Part shown: piece by piece, positions 35,107-45,227 of the stretch
Layout: every line of letters starts with the position of its first letter
Numbering within the stretch: position 1 is the stretch's first letter
Source of the DNA: Ectobius pallidus
Lineage: Eukaryota; Arthropoda; Insecta; Blattodea; Ectobiidae
NCBI GenBank assembly: GCA_964059195.1
Contig: CAXKWD010000009.1
Span: 148,051,890 to 148,115,889, forward strand
Length of the DNA: 64,000 bases
Direction: 5' to 3'
Program-made: the position numbers and the translations under genes
Notes under the pieces: generated by a model
Told to the model about the DNA's origin: nothing
Database searches by the model: none
Seen by the model: the letters and a program-made list of their open reading frames with translations, nothing else

Positions 35107-36476
35107 TTTAAGAAAGTCATAGACAGTTAACAAGAAGATATTAACGAGTATAAAAAATTACTCTCATTTTGCAATGTTGGCTGCCCACTTCAGAGGTGTT
35201 TTCTTTTTGAATTCATTAATTTCTGTTTGTAACCGCCCCAATCCTATCAGAGCTAAAAGTTACATGTAACTTTTGACGTTATTTTTGTCTTGTTATAGCA
35301 CACGACTTTCTTGTCCTCACGTACGTGTTGTATAACCGATATAAATAAACAAATGAACGCACATTCAGCAGGTTATTGGGAGGGGGCTGTGGCAAGTTCA
35401 TTCCAAGATGGCGTGTTTGAGCATTCACACAGCCATCGTAAACGCCTACAATTTACATCTGTTGTAACGGTTTAATTAGTTCACTTAGTTATTATGCGTC
35501 ATGAAAATCTGATCAAATTAATTTTGTTTCATATACAGATCTGCTTCAGAAACGTGTTTTTAAATTTCTCTGCACGAAAATAGCTACAGAAAGGTACGGT
35601 TTGAACCGAACTATTTTATTAAGAGCAAGAGTATGCATACCAAGCAGCAAAAGTTACAGTTCATCCACTAGCCAATGGGGCGCTCCCTTGTCACGTGGCT
35701 TTGTTTACATCTACTTTGAACTTAAAGTGAAATTAGTATAAATAATACCCGCACCCAAATTTTTGGAAAGGAAATTTAGAAAAAAAATCTATACACCTAG
35801 GCCTATAAACAAAATTATTTTGCCAGTTTTATTCTAACAGTTACAATTAACATTACATATCATAAAGGAATTAAATACGATAGGCCTAGGGTAAATTGTA
35901 ATTATAAAAATAACATGCATGGTAGCAGTCAGCAGAAATCACACCGTCTTATATGCTCACTCCTGACACTTCAACAACACTCTCCATTCTTGAATCCAGC
36001 TGTGCAGTGGGAATCCACACGCGATGACATGTGTCCGACCCAAGGTCAAAGTCATAAGGGAAATTCACCAAACTTTTCCCGAATTAGTGGTTCTACTTGT
36101 ACTTCACTGATTGCTTGGTGTCTCTACATGTAAAGCTTTGTTTCACCGCCAGTCTTGGTGGACCATGTGGATAAGACAGCGTCTTCTTTGTCTCATTTTC
36201 CCATAATTACAGGTTCGCTACTGTTATACTATACTACGATGCTACTACAAAGCATTGCATTATATTGAGACGATATTGTACATAATGTCGACATTCAGAT
36301 GAAAGGAGTCCAGTATTCAAATAATACCTGCATCCCAATTTTTCATTTGCAATTTTTGAAAAAGATATGTGGGTAGAGTAGGATTACTCCCACAAAGTCT
36401 CTGGCCTTGAAGACTAACCCAGCCAGCGAGCTTTTCGTTACGTCTCGTAACCAAGATGAGCGGATTTGCTGCACCT
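35107..36476. other. Intronic DNA, no gene seen
   Basis: No convincing frame. CCCGCA(C/T)CCAA-type words at about 34000, 35750 and 36330 hint at an old dispersed repeat with unclear boundaries. Confidence 0.4.
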
Positions 36477-37745
36477 AACAAGGAACCCTTCACTACCCTC
36501 ATATCGAAACATGCCTCAATATTTTTACTGGGTCATCTAGATGCTGTAAGAAGTCCACGCTCCAAAAATTAGCTGCTGGTTTCAACTGCAAGCACCCTAA
36601 AATGCTTTGCAAATATCTTGGAACGTATAGGGAATATAACATGGTAATCTAGAGATGGGACTGGACAACCCTGACTGGCGGGAGTATTACGTCATCCATT
36701 CATTTTGAGAATGGGAGTCCATATAAACATTGCACTGGTATCATTCCGCCCTTATCTGTATTTGATTCGTCAACTGTTAGCCTGTACGTAAATCATCTCC
36801 TTCCCGCGAACAACGAAAAATTTCTAGTAGGCCGTGTTTCCTTGCATAATAAATATCCGTGAGGGCTACTTTCAGCTGTCATATGCGTTAAAAACAAAGA
36901 CGTGTTTATTTGCCTATTTCGTTGTTCAAGCTGAAATTGAGTGCTAAATGAATAATGGTATGTACAGAATATTACTGTGAAATAAGTAGGCCTATGTACA
37001 TTAAGCGGAGTTCTCCGGCAGTGGTGTAATTCTCAAATCAGAAACACATCGGAACAAGCCTTCGAACTTTCACGTAATTATTCACAACAATGCCTCTTGC
37101 AAACTGAAGGATTATATTACGAATGCCACGTTTTGCAATACGCTGAAACATTTGTAATAAGTTAATATTGTTATCTTAATAATTTTCGTCACATATTATT
37201 AGTTTTTAATTATATAAAAATCAAATGTAGTACCGCACTATATTGTCTTGAAGCATGATGTGTGCTGCTGTTCAAATCACATGCATTTGTTTACATGGGC
37301 TTGGATTCGCAAATGAAAGGATCAAGCTTTTAACCTAGCTTCTGTTGCCTGTCTAGTTGCAATCAAATATACAACTCAGCGATCAAATTCTGTCTACAGA
37401 CAATGTGAAAACATGTTAAGAAGAATGTGATAACGACGCGATTATTTGCTGTGCATTGTGCAGAATGAACTTGTGCTTTAATCACTGCATCAACACCAGT
37501 CACTTCTGTTTTGTTTTCGACTGTCAATCGTCTCCGCGCATCCGGAACTTGGAACTGCAGATAAGGGTTGTCCAACTTCTCCCACTGCACTGCTTCAACC
37601 CGACATTTTCCAGGTTCGATTTAGGGTACTTGCAGTTGAAACCAGCAGCTAATTTTTGGAGCGTGGACTACTTACAGCATCTAGATGACCCAGTAAAAAT
37701 ATTGAGGCATGTTTCGATATGAGGGTAGTGAAGGGTTCCTTGTAA
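36477..37745. repeat. Inverted duplication: ~125-bp arms, ~1-kb spacer
   Basis: 36477-36601 and 37619-37745 are reverse complements with about two mismatches. Further out, 36375-36403 and 37960-37990 are also inverted partners (CAGAGACTTTGTGG and complement). High identity suggests a recent event or an element whose ends these are. No coding sequence inside. Confidence 0.8.
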
Positions 37746-38152
37746 GATCAGTGAGCTACTGTTGAGCACAGAGTAAAGATCATGCTGCACATTGCCAGTG
37801 GTAGAAAATACTGTAATAGTTGAGTGGAGGGATAATGCCGCAGAGAGAGAGACAGACAACACGTGGAGTGGGATAGCCAATCAGGGTGCAGCTACCTCCC
37901 CTAGGCAGGAACTCGACGAACGGTGAGACTCACTCCTAAGGTATATACGTAAAAACCCAGAGACTTTGTGGAAGTAATCCCACTCTAGTATTAGAGTATA
38001 TACCTATATGGTAGGCCTACGTTGTTAAAAGATTTGATTCCAGTGCAAGGCAATTTGGTATGGTCAACCTACACTGGTATAAATTCAGCTCAGGCCTGTG
38101 AAAGAGTTAAAAAACACTAATTTAACTTATGTCAAGCTTCTCAAATACTCAC

Positions 38153-38223
38153 GTTGGCTTATCCTCCTCCTTCACTTCAATGGTGAACGTGCACTCATTC
38201 TGCTCACAGCTCTCATCTGTCTT
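38153..38223 (-). CDS. Internal exon of the zinc-finger array locus
   Basis: Minus strand: AG acceptor (TTTTGCAG), then 71 nt reading KTDESCEQNECTFTIEVKEEDKP plus two bases, then donor GTGAGT. It enters in phase 0 and leaves in phase 2, exactly as exon 55614-55675 of the paralogous gene does (KPEGSGEDAKVKDEVDGSKQ). It is compatible with all three terminal exons downstream (28242-29532, 25349-26639, 22232-23523). The acidic linker between N-terminal region and fingers contains a VKEE motif resembling a SUMO-acceptor site (inference). Confidence 0.8.
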
Positions 38224-38394
38224 CTGCAAAACAAAAACAAAATCAACATTAGCCATGTTTCTAGCAAAATATGGTTCGATAATGTTGGATAATACCGTTA
38301 GGATGGAAATTTAAGGGGGGAAAAAATAATGTGATTCTAAATGAATATTTTTAAAGGGAATAATATACATCATTGCATACACAAATCATGAGTT

Positions 38395-39450
38395 TCTACA
38401 AAGGATTCAGTGCTCAATGTCAGGCTGTTTAGAGGTCATTGCCTTCATTTAGACCACCCCACGAGACAACTCCTTTTGTTTGAAAGAATGCAACATTCCT
38501 TTCTTTTCACCTTGTATACCTGGCTTCACCTCTCTGTATACCTGGCTTCCCACTACAAGTGCAATGATGTACAGTCTTTGCCAAAATTTGCAACTAGCTC
38601 ATCTTTAAAACATTTTCTTTATGATTTATTTATTTATTTATTTATTTAATCTCCATTGAGTGAGCCCTAGTTTACAATTAAGTATGTTAGGGCTATATTT
38701 AGTCAATTGAGGTTTCCTGTATAGATTTAAAGTTCAGTAAGATACATTCATAGTCTCTTAAACACATATTCTAAAAAAGCTGTGAATGACAAATAACAAC
38801 ATTTTCTAGTAAAAATTTCACCGTTAAGCGGAAATTGAAAATTTGCACTGCACTTGTCTAAATGTAGTTCAAGTTCTAATCTTTTTGTTTGAAAAACTGG
38901 GCAAGTGAACATCAGATATTTGGCATTCTGAAGACGGTCACCACATATGCACTTGTATGTATTGCTGTCTGTCTTGATATGAAATCTTTGGAAGTACTCG
39001 GCAAATTTTCCGAGGCCGGATAGAAATTGTGTCAGAATAAAGTTTGGTTTCATGAGTGTACTTTTTAGACGGTCAGAAACATTGGGAAAAAAGAGTTCTT
39101 TGATAGTCCTTTATGATTATGATATTACAGGTAATATTTAATTACTGTAATTTTATTTTTTTAAGTTTACTTCAGACCATTGGATGGAATAATATACTTT
39201 TAAAATAATTAGTTTCTACAGTGCATTCAATGCTCAATGTCAGGCTGTTTAGAGGTCATTGACACCCCACAGAGACAACTCCTTTTGTTTGAAAGAACCC
39301 AACATTCCTTTCTTTTCACATTGTTTACCTGGCTTCCCACTACCCTCATTTTGCGGACTGTAACTGATGCACAGTCTGTCCCACAGAACACAAACTTATG
39401 CCACAATGTGCAACTAACTTATACTTACAACATCTTCTTTATGATTATGG
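38395..39450. repeat. Direct duplication of a ~210-bp segment, with an insertion between
   Basis: 38395-38600 and 39215-39450 are direct repeats (shared TCAATGTCAGGCTGTTTAGA and CAACTCCTTTTGTTTGAAAG). The material between includes a non-LTR fragment. Confidence 0.75.
38623..39060 (-). pseudogene. Non-LTR retrotransposon 3' fragment
   Basis: Minus strand 38748-39053 encodes the zinc-knuckle-like tail after RNase H (FLSGLGKFAEYFQRFHI, CICGDRLQNAKYLMFTCPVF) of jockey/I-like elements. A (TAAA)n tail lies at 38623-38650 (minus-strand 3' end). It is 5' truncated. Confidence 0.75.
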
Positions 39451-39459
39451 AATGACGGG

Positions 39460-40039
39460 CAATATTTACCGTAGTTTTAATATTTTTTAGTTTAACAGCC
39501 ATTTCATAATTACAGGTGGGACATTCTAGCAAATTATAAAAACTATTTTTGTTTATTACACATCATAAATAATAAACTAGAATTGGTTCTTCACATTCTG
39601 TAAAATTTACAATGCCTTCTTCTCCACACTGCATGCAAAGCATTATTTAAAATTTATTTTAAATATTTTAGATTTGTTTTTCAAAACCTATTACAGGTGG
39701 GACATAATTTGGACACTGATTTCAATGATGCAAAACAAAAGTTCATTTGCTGTTCTGCTATTACTGTTAGGGTCAAGATGTTGTTATTAATGAAGGTATG
39801 AGGGATTAAATACAAATTATAAACTTTTTCCAGGTTGTTAGACCATTTATTTAACTCCTCAATAATAATTTAAATAACAATACTACACCATTACGGGTGG
39901 TACAAAAAAGTCACTGTTTGTTATTTTACATAGTAATTAACCACACATATTTTTTTAAGTTAATCTTATACCAAATTTTACCTTTTAAAAGATGTATATT
40001 TTCTCAAATGAAAATGGACATAGCTGATTACTCTTGACT
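39460..40039. other. Intronic DNA with degenerate internal repeats
   Basis: The phrase ATTACAGGTGGGACAT occurs near 39513 and 39690 and in altered form near 39890, suggesting a ~180-bp degenerate tandem repeat. No gene. Confidence 0.4.
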
Positions 40040-40053
40040 ACTTGGTATTAAAG

Positions 40054-43000
40054 CTCCGCCTGGGGAGTACAAGACCTTGTCGCTGGTGGCGGAGCTTGCG
40101 TACCCCGATGACCCTGAGAGCTATGCCGACGGTAGCCTAGCTACTGGTAGGGTCTTCCTTGTTGGACAGGTCAAAGGAGAGGGGTCAGACGAAGAAGTAC
40201 TCCAGAAGAGGAACTCAACGGCAGCAGTGGCGGAGAAGGAGACTTCGGTACGGCACTGTTTGGCGGATGAAGATCCTCTAATGTGAATTGGCAGCAGGGT
40301 TCACATTTTGGTTGGTGGCGGATGAGCCTCTCTCGTAGGCCAACGGCAGCACCATAGGTCTAGTGAGATGACCGACTGCGAAGGGCAGGAGGAGCTCTTT
40401 AGTCGTAGTGAAGACAACCTCCTAGGAGTAGGGACTCCGAAATCAAACCCCCTGGTCCTCCAGGTTGGGGGTTGGGCGCAGGGTTGACAACCCTGCCCTT
40501 GTAAAAGCATCCTTGTTGAGAAACTGTACAAGAATGTAGCCGGACGTCTTACTGGGCAACGACAGGCGAGAAAAAAGGATCATGATTTGAGGATAGCGAC
40601 TTGGAATGTTTTGTCACTATATAGAAGTGGAGCACTTCGTAATCTAACAAATGAGTTAACAAAATATAACGTAAACATTGCAGCAATACAGGAAGTACGG
40701 TGGTTGGGACATGGAATCATGGAAAGGAAACAAAACACAGTATATTACAGTTGTCACAAAACTAAACATGAATTCGGAACAGGTTTCATTGTGTCGGGGA
40801 TAATTAGAAAAGCTGTAATTGATTTTAAACCAATTAGTGAGAGAATGTGTGTTTTACGAATTAGAGGAAGATTTCACAATTACTCATTCATAAACATTCA
40901 TGCCCCAACTGAAGAAAAAGATGACCAAGCGAAAGACCAGTTCTATGATAATCTGGAAAAGGCTTACGAAGAGTGTCCTAAATTTGACATTAAAATATGT
41001 ATGGGTGATTTCAATGCTAAAATAGGAAAGGAGGTGGAAGCCAGACCCAATGTGGGTAAATACAGTCTACATACTGAAAGTAACAATAATGGAGAACGCC
41101 TAATTAGCTATGCATTAGCACATGACATGACTATATCAAGTACTATATTCCCACATAAAAAGATACATATGTCAACTTGGATATCACCAGATCGCAGTAC
41201 CTCAAACCAAATAGACCATATACTCATAGACTCCAGGCACACTAGCAATATAGTAGATGTCCGCAGCTACCGTGGAGGAAATGCAGATACTGATCATTTT
41301 CTTGTCCTAGCAAAGTTAAGATGTCGCATCTCAAATTCAAGGATTTTTAAAGCAAAACATTTTATAAAATATGACATACAGCAATTGGAGGACCCTGAAG
41401 TTAAGCAAAGATATGAAGAAAAGATAAGAGAAAAACTAGTAGAGAAGGAAGCTGGTCGATGGGAACAATGTAAATCAATAATACACGAAGCTGCCACAGA
41501 GATAATTGGGAAAGACAAGGGAAATAGAAAAAGTGTATGGTTTGATGAAGAATGCAAACAAATCACAGATAGAAAAAACGAAGCATATAGAAGAATGATA
41601 CAGAGACAGCATACCAGAGGTGCACAGAGAGAGTATAAGGAAGTTCGTAAAGAGGAAAAAAAGGTCCACAAGAGAAAGAAGAAAGTATTTTACACCACAC
41701 AAATACAACAACTAGAACATTTCTGCACAAGGAACCAATCCAGATCCTTCTTCAAAGGAGTAAACAGTCTAAGGAAAGGCTATATACCTCGAATCTCCAC
41801 CTGTAGAAATAAAGAGGGGGAGCTGCTAAACAATAAAGAGAGTATACTGAGAAGATGGAAAGAACATTTTGAACAATCTGTGGGAGAAACTGTATTAGAA
41901 CCAGAGGATGGGGACGAAGAGCAATCTGGAAGAAGATCTGATGAAACTTATAGAAATAGCAAAGATGAACAACAACCACCTACTATGCAAGAAGTCGAAG
42001 AAGCCATTAAGAAATTAAAGAATAATAAATCACCAGGCCCAGATTGTATCCCTGCTGAATTGATAAAGAATGGAGGGAAGGAACTCCAAAAAGTTATACA
42101 TTCAATTATAACAGAAGTGTGGAACCAAGAACAGATGCCAGAAGACTGGGAAGAGGGAAATATATGCCCTATCTTTAAAAAGGGCGATCCACTGAATTGT
42201 GACAACTATAGAGGAATATCTCTACTCAACACATCTTATAAAATTTTCTCAAACATCTTATTCCAAAGATTGAGTCCACATGTGAATACTATTATTGGTA
42301 ATTATCAGTGTGGTTTCAGACAGGGCATGTCCACGATTGACCAAATCCAGTCACTAAGGCAAATATTGGAGAAAACGCTGGAATTCAATGTAAGCACATT
42401 CCACTTATTTGTAGATTTCAAGTCAGCGTATGACAGTATCCTAAGAAATCCACTATATGAAGCAATGTATGAACTCGGCATCCCACCAAAACTAATTAGA
42501 CTGACTAATATAACTTTAAGGTCAGTTAAAAATAGAGTTAAAATCCAAAATGATCTGTCGGAAGGATTTGAAACATTTAGAGGCTTAAAGCAGGGGGACG
42601 GACTGTCTTGCATACTATTTAATATTGTCCTAGAGAAAGTAATTAGGAATGCCGGTTTGAATACCAAAGGTACAATATACAATAAATCTGTACAGATACT
42701 TGCATACGCAGATGACATTGACATCGTGGGTCGAACGGTGAACTCTGTTAAGGAAGCTTTTACTTCACTTTCTGCTGAGGCTGAAAAATTTGGTTTGAAA
42801 ATAAATGAAAAGAAAACAAAATTCATGCAGGTAACCAATAGACCAATAAACGCAGATACAATAGAAATTGGGAGCTACAAATTTGAAATTGTACAAGAAT
42901 TTAAATATCTTGGCACTCTCATAACGAAACAAAATAACATAGACAAAGAGATCAGAAATAGAATCTTTATGGCGAACAGAGTATATTATACTCTAAAAAA

Positions 43001-43509
43001 CTTGTTGAAATCGCAATACTTCACCCTGAGAACAAAACTGTCTCTGTATAAAACTCTCTTGAGGCCGGTTTTAACCTACGGCAGTGAGTGCTGGACACTC
43101 TCAAAAAATAACGAAGACCGTCTTAGAATATTTGAAAGGAAAGTCCTCAGGAAAATATTTGGACCTATTAATGAGAATGGGACCTGGAGAATAAGGTACA
43201 ATAATGAACTATACCTATTATTCGCAGATATGGACATTGTTAAATATATCAAAATGGCAAGATTGCAATGGCTGGGCCACATTACAAGGATGGCAGAGGA
43301 CAATCCTACTAAACGACTAACTTTCTGCAAGCCAGACGGAAGTAGAAGAATCGGCAGACCAAAATTGAGATGGTTGGATGGAATAGAGGAAGACCTTAAG
43401 AAGATTGGGATAAGAGTGTGGAGAAGGAAAGCGTTGAACAGGGATGAATGGAGAACAGTCTTGGCAGCGGCCAGGGCCCAAACAGGGCTGTAGTGCCAGA
43501 TGTGATGTG
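40054..43509 (+). mobile_element. Near-complete RTE-clade non-LTR retrotransposon
   Basis: The element is bracketed by an identical 14-bp target-site duplication ACTTGGTATTAAAG (40040-40053 and 43510-43523). It has a ~530-bp 5' region, one long open frame and a very short 3' region ending in a GATGT repeat, as typical of RTE elements. The open frame and exact duplication indicate a young copy. It lies antisense in the intron between exons 44217-44381 and 38153-38223 of the zinc-finger locus. Confidence 0.93.
40587..43493 (+). CDS. RTE ORF2-type polyprotein: AP endonuclease + reverse transcriptase (968 aa)
   Basis: Nicks genomic DNA and reverse-transcribes the element RNA at the nick. Residues ~1-230 are an apurinic endonuclease-like domain (RIATWNVL, AIQEVRW, MGDFNAKIG, NQIDHILID, DTDHFLV). 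The RT spans ~470-740 (IPAELIKNGG, CPIFKKGD, NYRGISLLN, FVDFKSAYDS, LKQGDGLSCILF and the catalytic YADD at ~707-710). The C-terminal region (RKIFGP, WLGHITRM, RRIGRPKLRW) is typical of RTE-type elements. Position 40587 is a TTG codon: the frame stays open upstream to about 40500 (NVAGRLTGQR, KKDHDLR), so the true start is unresolved. No internal stop; likely competent unless missense changes intervene. Confidence 0.93.
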   Translation: MRIATWNVLSLYRSGALRNLTNELTKYNVNIAAIQEVRWLGHGIMERKQNTVYYSCHKTKHEFGTGFIVSGIIRKAVIDFKPISERMCVLRIRGRFHNYSFINIHAPTEEKDDQAKDQFYDNLEKAYEECPKFDIKICMGDFNAKIGKEVEARPNVGKYSLHTESNNNGERLISYALAHDMTISSTIFPHKKIHMSTWISPDRSTSNQIDHILIDSRHTSNIVDVRSYRGGNADTDHFLVLAKLRCRISNSRIFKAKHFIKYDIQQLEDPEVKQRYEEKIREKLVEKEAGRWEQCKSIIHEAATEIIGKDKGNRKSVWFDEECKQITDRKNEAYRRMIQRQHTRGAQREYKEVRKEEKKVHKRKKKVFYTTQIQQLEHFCTRNQSRSFFKGVNSLRKGYIPRISTCRNKEGELLNNKESILRRWKEHFEQSVGETVLEPEDGDEEQSGRRSDETYRNSKDEQQPPTMQEVEEAIKKLKNNKSPGPDCIPAELIKNGGKELQKVIHSIITEVWNQEQMPEDWEEGNICPIFKKGDPLNCDNYRGISLLNTSYKIFSNILFQRLSPHVNTIIGNYQCGFRQGMSTIDQIQSLRQILEKTLEFNVSTFHLFVDFKSAYDSILRNPLYEAMYELGIPPKLIRLTNITLRSVKNRVKIQNDLSEGFETFRGLKQGDGLSCILFNIVLEKVIRNAGLNTKGTIYNKSVQILAYADDIDIVGRTVNSVKEAFTSLSAEAEKFGLKINEKKTKFMQVTNRPINADTIEIGSYKFEIVQEFKYLGTLITKQNNIDKEIRNRIFMANRVYYTLKNLLKSQYFTLRTKLSLYKTLLRPVLTYGSECWTLSKNNEDRLRIFERKVLRKIFGPINENGTWRIRYNNELYLLFADMDIVKYIKMARLQWLGHITRMAEDNPTKRLTFCKPDGSRRIGRPKLRWLDGIEEDLKKIGIRVWRRKALNRDEWRTVLAAARAQTGL

Positions 43510-43929
43510 ACTTGGTATTAAAGAGTGTTAAAATCATGCTAAAAATGGCAAAAAAAAAAAAGTAACTCAACGCAATAAATAAGTAAATCGACAGATTTAC
43601 ACATGAAACAACTTCAGATACACCTAAGTCCATAATATTCATTGATTTTGAGGTTTTAAACTTATATTTGACCAACCAATTACAATAATTTTATAATTCC
43701 TCTCTTTGAGGGAAAAATTCCAATATTTTATGAAATGGCTGTTAACTTACTTCAAATCATTTTCAAGACTCTGTTTTCAAGGTACAAAAGTGCGCCTTAT
43801 GGTACGAAAAATACTGAACAATTCATGGCATTCTCACGGCTACTTGTTTACCCACAATTCATTGCTTCTCAATTAAAAAATCCTTGCCATATTTTTACAT
43901 GCAACGTTGAGCAACGGCTACAGGCATGA

Positions 43930-44035
43930 AGGTATGCGTTGCTTGGAAGCGGAGCAGGGGGCACGCGGGAAGCAGCCAGGTGGGGAAGCCGCCAGGCGAG
44001 TGGCGAGTGGAAAGGGGAGCAGGGTGAGTCGTAAA
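43930..44035. repeat. GC-rich minisatellite-like tract
   Basis: Imperfect repeats of GGAAGC, GGGGAGCAGG and GGCGAGTGGCGAGTGG, unlike the AT-rich surroundings. No coding signal. Confidence 0.5.
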
Positions 44036-44216
44036 GTACTAACTTGCCGGTAGGTCCATCAGATAGCATGCGATCCATGGTGATCCAATGAGGATTTTCT
44101 AGGCAGAAAGTTGCCAGCCAATTTTACTCCAACTTAGGGACATCAAAATGACTATTTCTGATGAAAACTTATTACTTTGTCCTTGTGTAATGTTACGTAA
44201 CATGAGAAACACTTAC

Positions 44217-44381
44217 TATTGCAGGTGACAGTCCATCACTTAAAGAACACTCAATCGGCAGCATACAGCTCTCTGTCTCTTCTATCAGAGTCAATTTCTC
44301 CTGTTCTGACTTGGGTTCCAGGTCACAACTCTCCACTGCTTTCAGAGAGCTCACTTCTTCAGTAGCCTCGACTCCTTCCAT
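44217..44381 (-). CDS. Upstream exon of the zinc-finger array locus
   Basis: Minus strand: acceptor TTGCAG, then ATGGAAGGAGTC..., 165 nt (55 codons, MEGVEATEEVSSLKAV ... LPIECSLSDGLSPAI), then donor GTAAGT; phase 0 at both ends. Its end (ECSLSDGLSPAI) is homologous to the end of exon 55749-55826 in the paralogous gene (ECSLDERLSSTI), with the same donor position. Acidic, serine-rich linker. The ATG directly after the acceptor could serve as a start if the upstream ZAD exon is lost. Confidence 0.8.
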
Positions 44382-44424
44382 CTGCAACAAATCAAACTGT
44401 ATTTAATCACTCTGCCAACTTGTG

Positions 44425-44690
44425 TATATATATACAGATTATTGTCTCTGTTAGTTATTACATGAGAATATTATAGGTGAAAAATTCCACTGACACTGGG
44501 TCAGTGAGGAAGACCATTAAGGGCAATGAGTCATAGGAGACTGTGAAATGGAACTCTGGCTTAGCTCAGTTGGTAGAACAGTGGGATGGATAGCCAAAGG
44601 TCCTGGGTTCAAATCCCAGCGTCAGAGGAATACCAGAATTTTTCTCCTATAATGTCAGGGACAATAATCTGAATGAATGATCTGAGATAT
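44425..44690. repeat. tRNA-like SINE in fold-back arrangement
   Basis: 44558-44640 (+) has a tRNA-like head CTCTGGCTTAGCTCAGTTGG with B box GGGTTCAAATCCC and a 7-bp acceptor-like stem, but no proper anticodon arm. 44425-44500 is the inverted 3' part of the same SINE. Copies at 14480-14745 and 20300-20450 show it is a repeat. Confidence 0.75.
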
Positions 44691-44791
44691 ACGAAACGAT
44701 GAGCTCGGAAAGCAATAATTTATTTTATATTATTTTAAAAAAAAAGTTTAAGCCTATGCCATAAACAGCATTATCTTATATAAGAAAGAAG

Positions 44792-44890
44792 TTTAACCTT
44801 TACAGCTGGCTGCATTTTCACATCCCCTCGGAAATTTCGTTGAACTGAAAGAAACAGCCCTAAGGAGATAATACAGTCGGCTGCACGATG
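44792..44890 (-). pseudogene. Degenerate ZAD first exon of the zinc-finger array locus
   Basis: Minus strand reads LFLSVQRNFRGDVKMQPAVK then donor GTTAAAC, aligning with LLPLIQPEENFQGKPMAVTPAVK of the paralogue (58517-58627) with the same splice position. The upstream CxxC part (TGC..CGACTGTATT) appears broken by small indels. A TATCGCGATA palindrome (about 44899-44908) lies just upstream and could be a core promoter motif. Either a pseudo-exon or an exon starting at the ATG of MQPAVK. Confidence 0.45.
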
Positions 44891-45227
44891 TAGTTAAGTT
44901 ATCGCGATATTATTGGTAATTCAACCGAAAAATATAATTTATAACAAATTCAAAAGAACATAAAACCCTCCGAGAACAGAGGCTCTTCTAGTCTGTTTAT
45001 TTAAGCTCCATTGTCCATTCGACAAAACGATTTCGATCTCGCTCGATGCAAGGGATTCGAGTTCGAGGTTTTCGATATACAGGAAAAGCGAGAAAAGCAG
45101 AGAGAAAGAAAACATGATGAAAATCACAAACCAAGCGTGTGTATGGCATCCCATTGACGTGCCTATCTTTTTGCACATCAGGAATTATCGCGCCATACAC
45201 AAATGCTATTAGTCCAATATAGTTTAT

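Noticed and set aside
40077..40286. Small frame in the RTE 5' region as ORF1
   Set aside because: 69 codons with no recognisable domain; RTE elements often lack ORF1. Left as 5' region.
41294..43675. Minus-strand frames of 75-199 codons
   Set aside because: Antisense shadows of the RTE polyprotein.
44558..44640. Possible tRNA gene (good A and B boxes, 7-bp acceptor-like stem, perfect T stem)
   Set aside because: The anticodon arm does not fold and the same sequence with a long 3' body recurs at 14480-14745 and 20300-20450, so it is a SINE head.
45000..45195. Apparent similarity (CVWHP, PFD) between this region and 61170-61300
   Set aside because: Spacing differs and orientation relative to the ZAD exons is opposite; too short to separate from chance.
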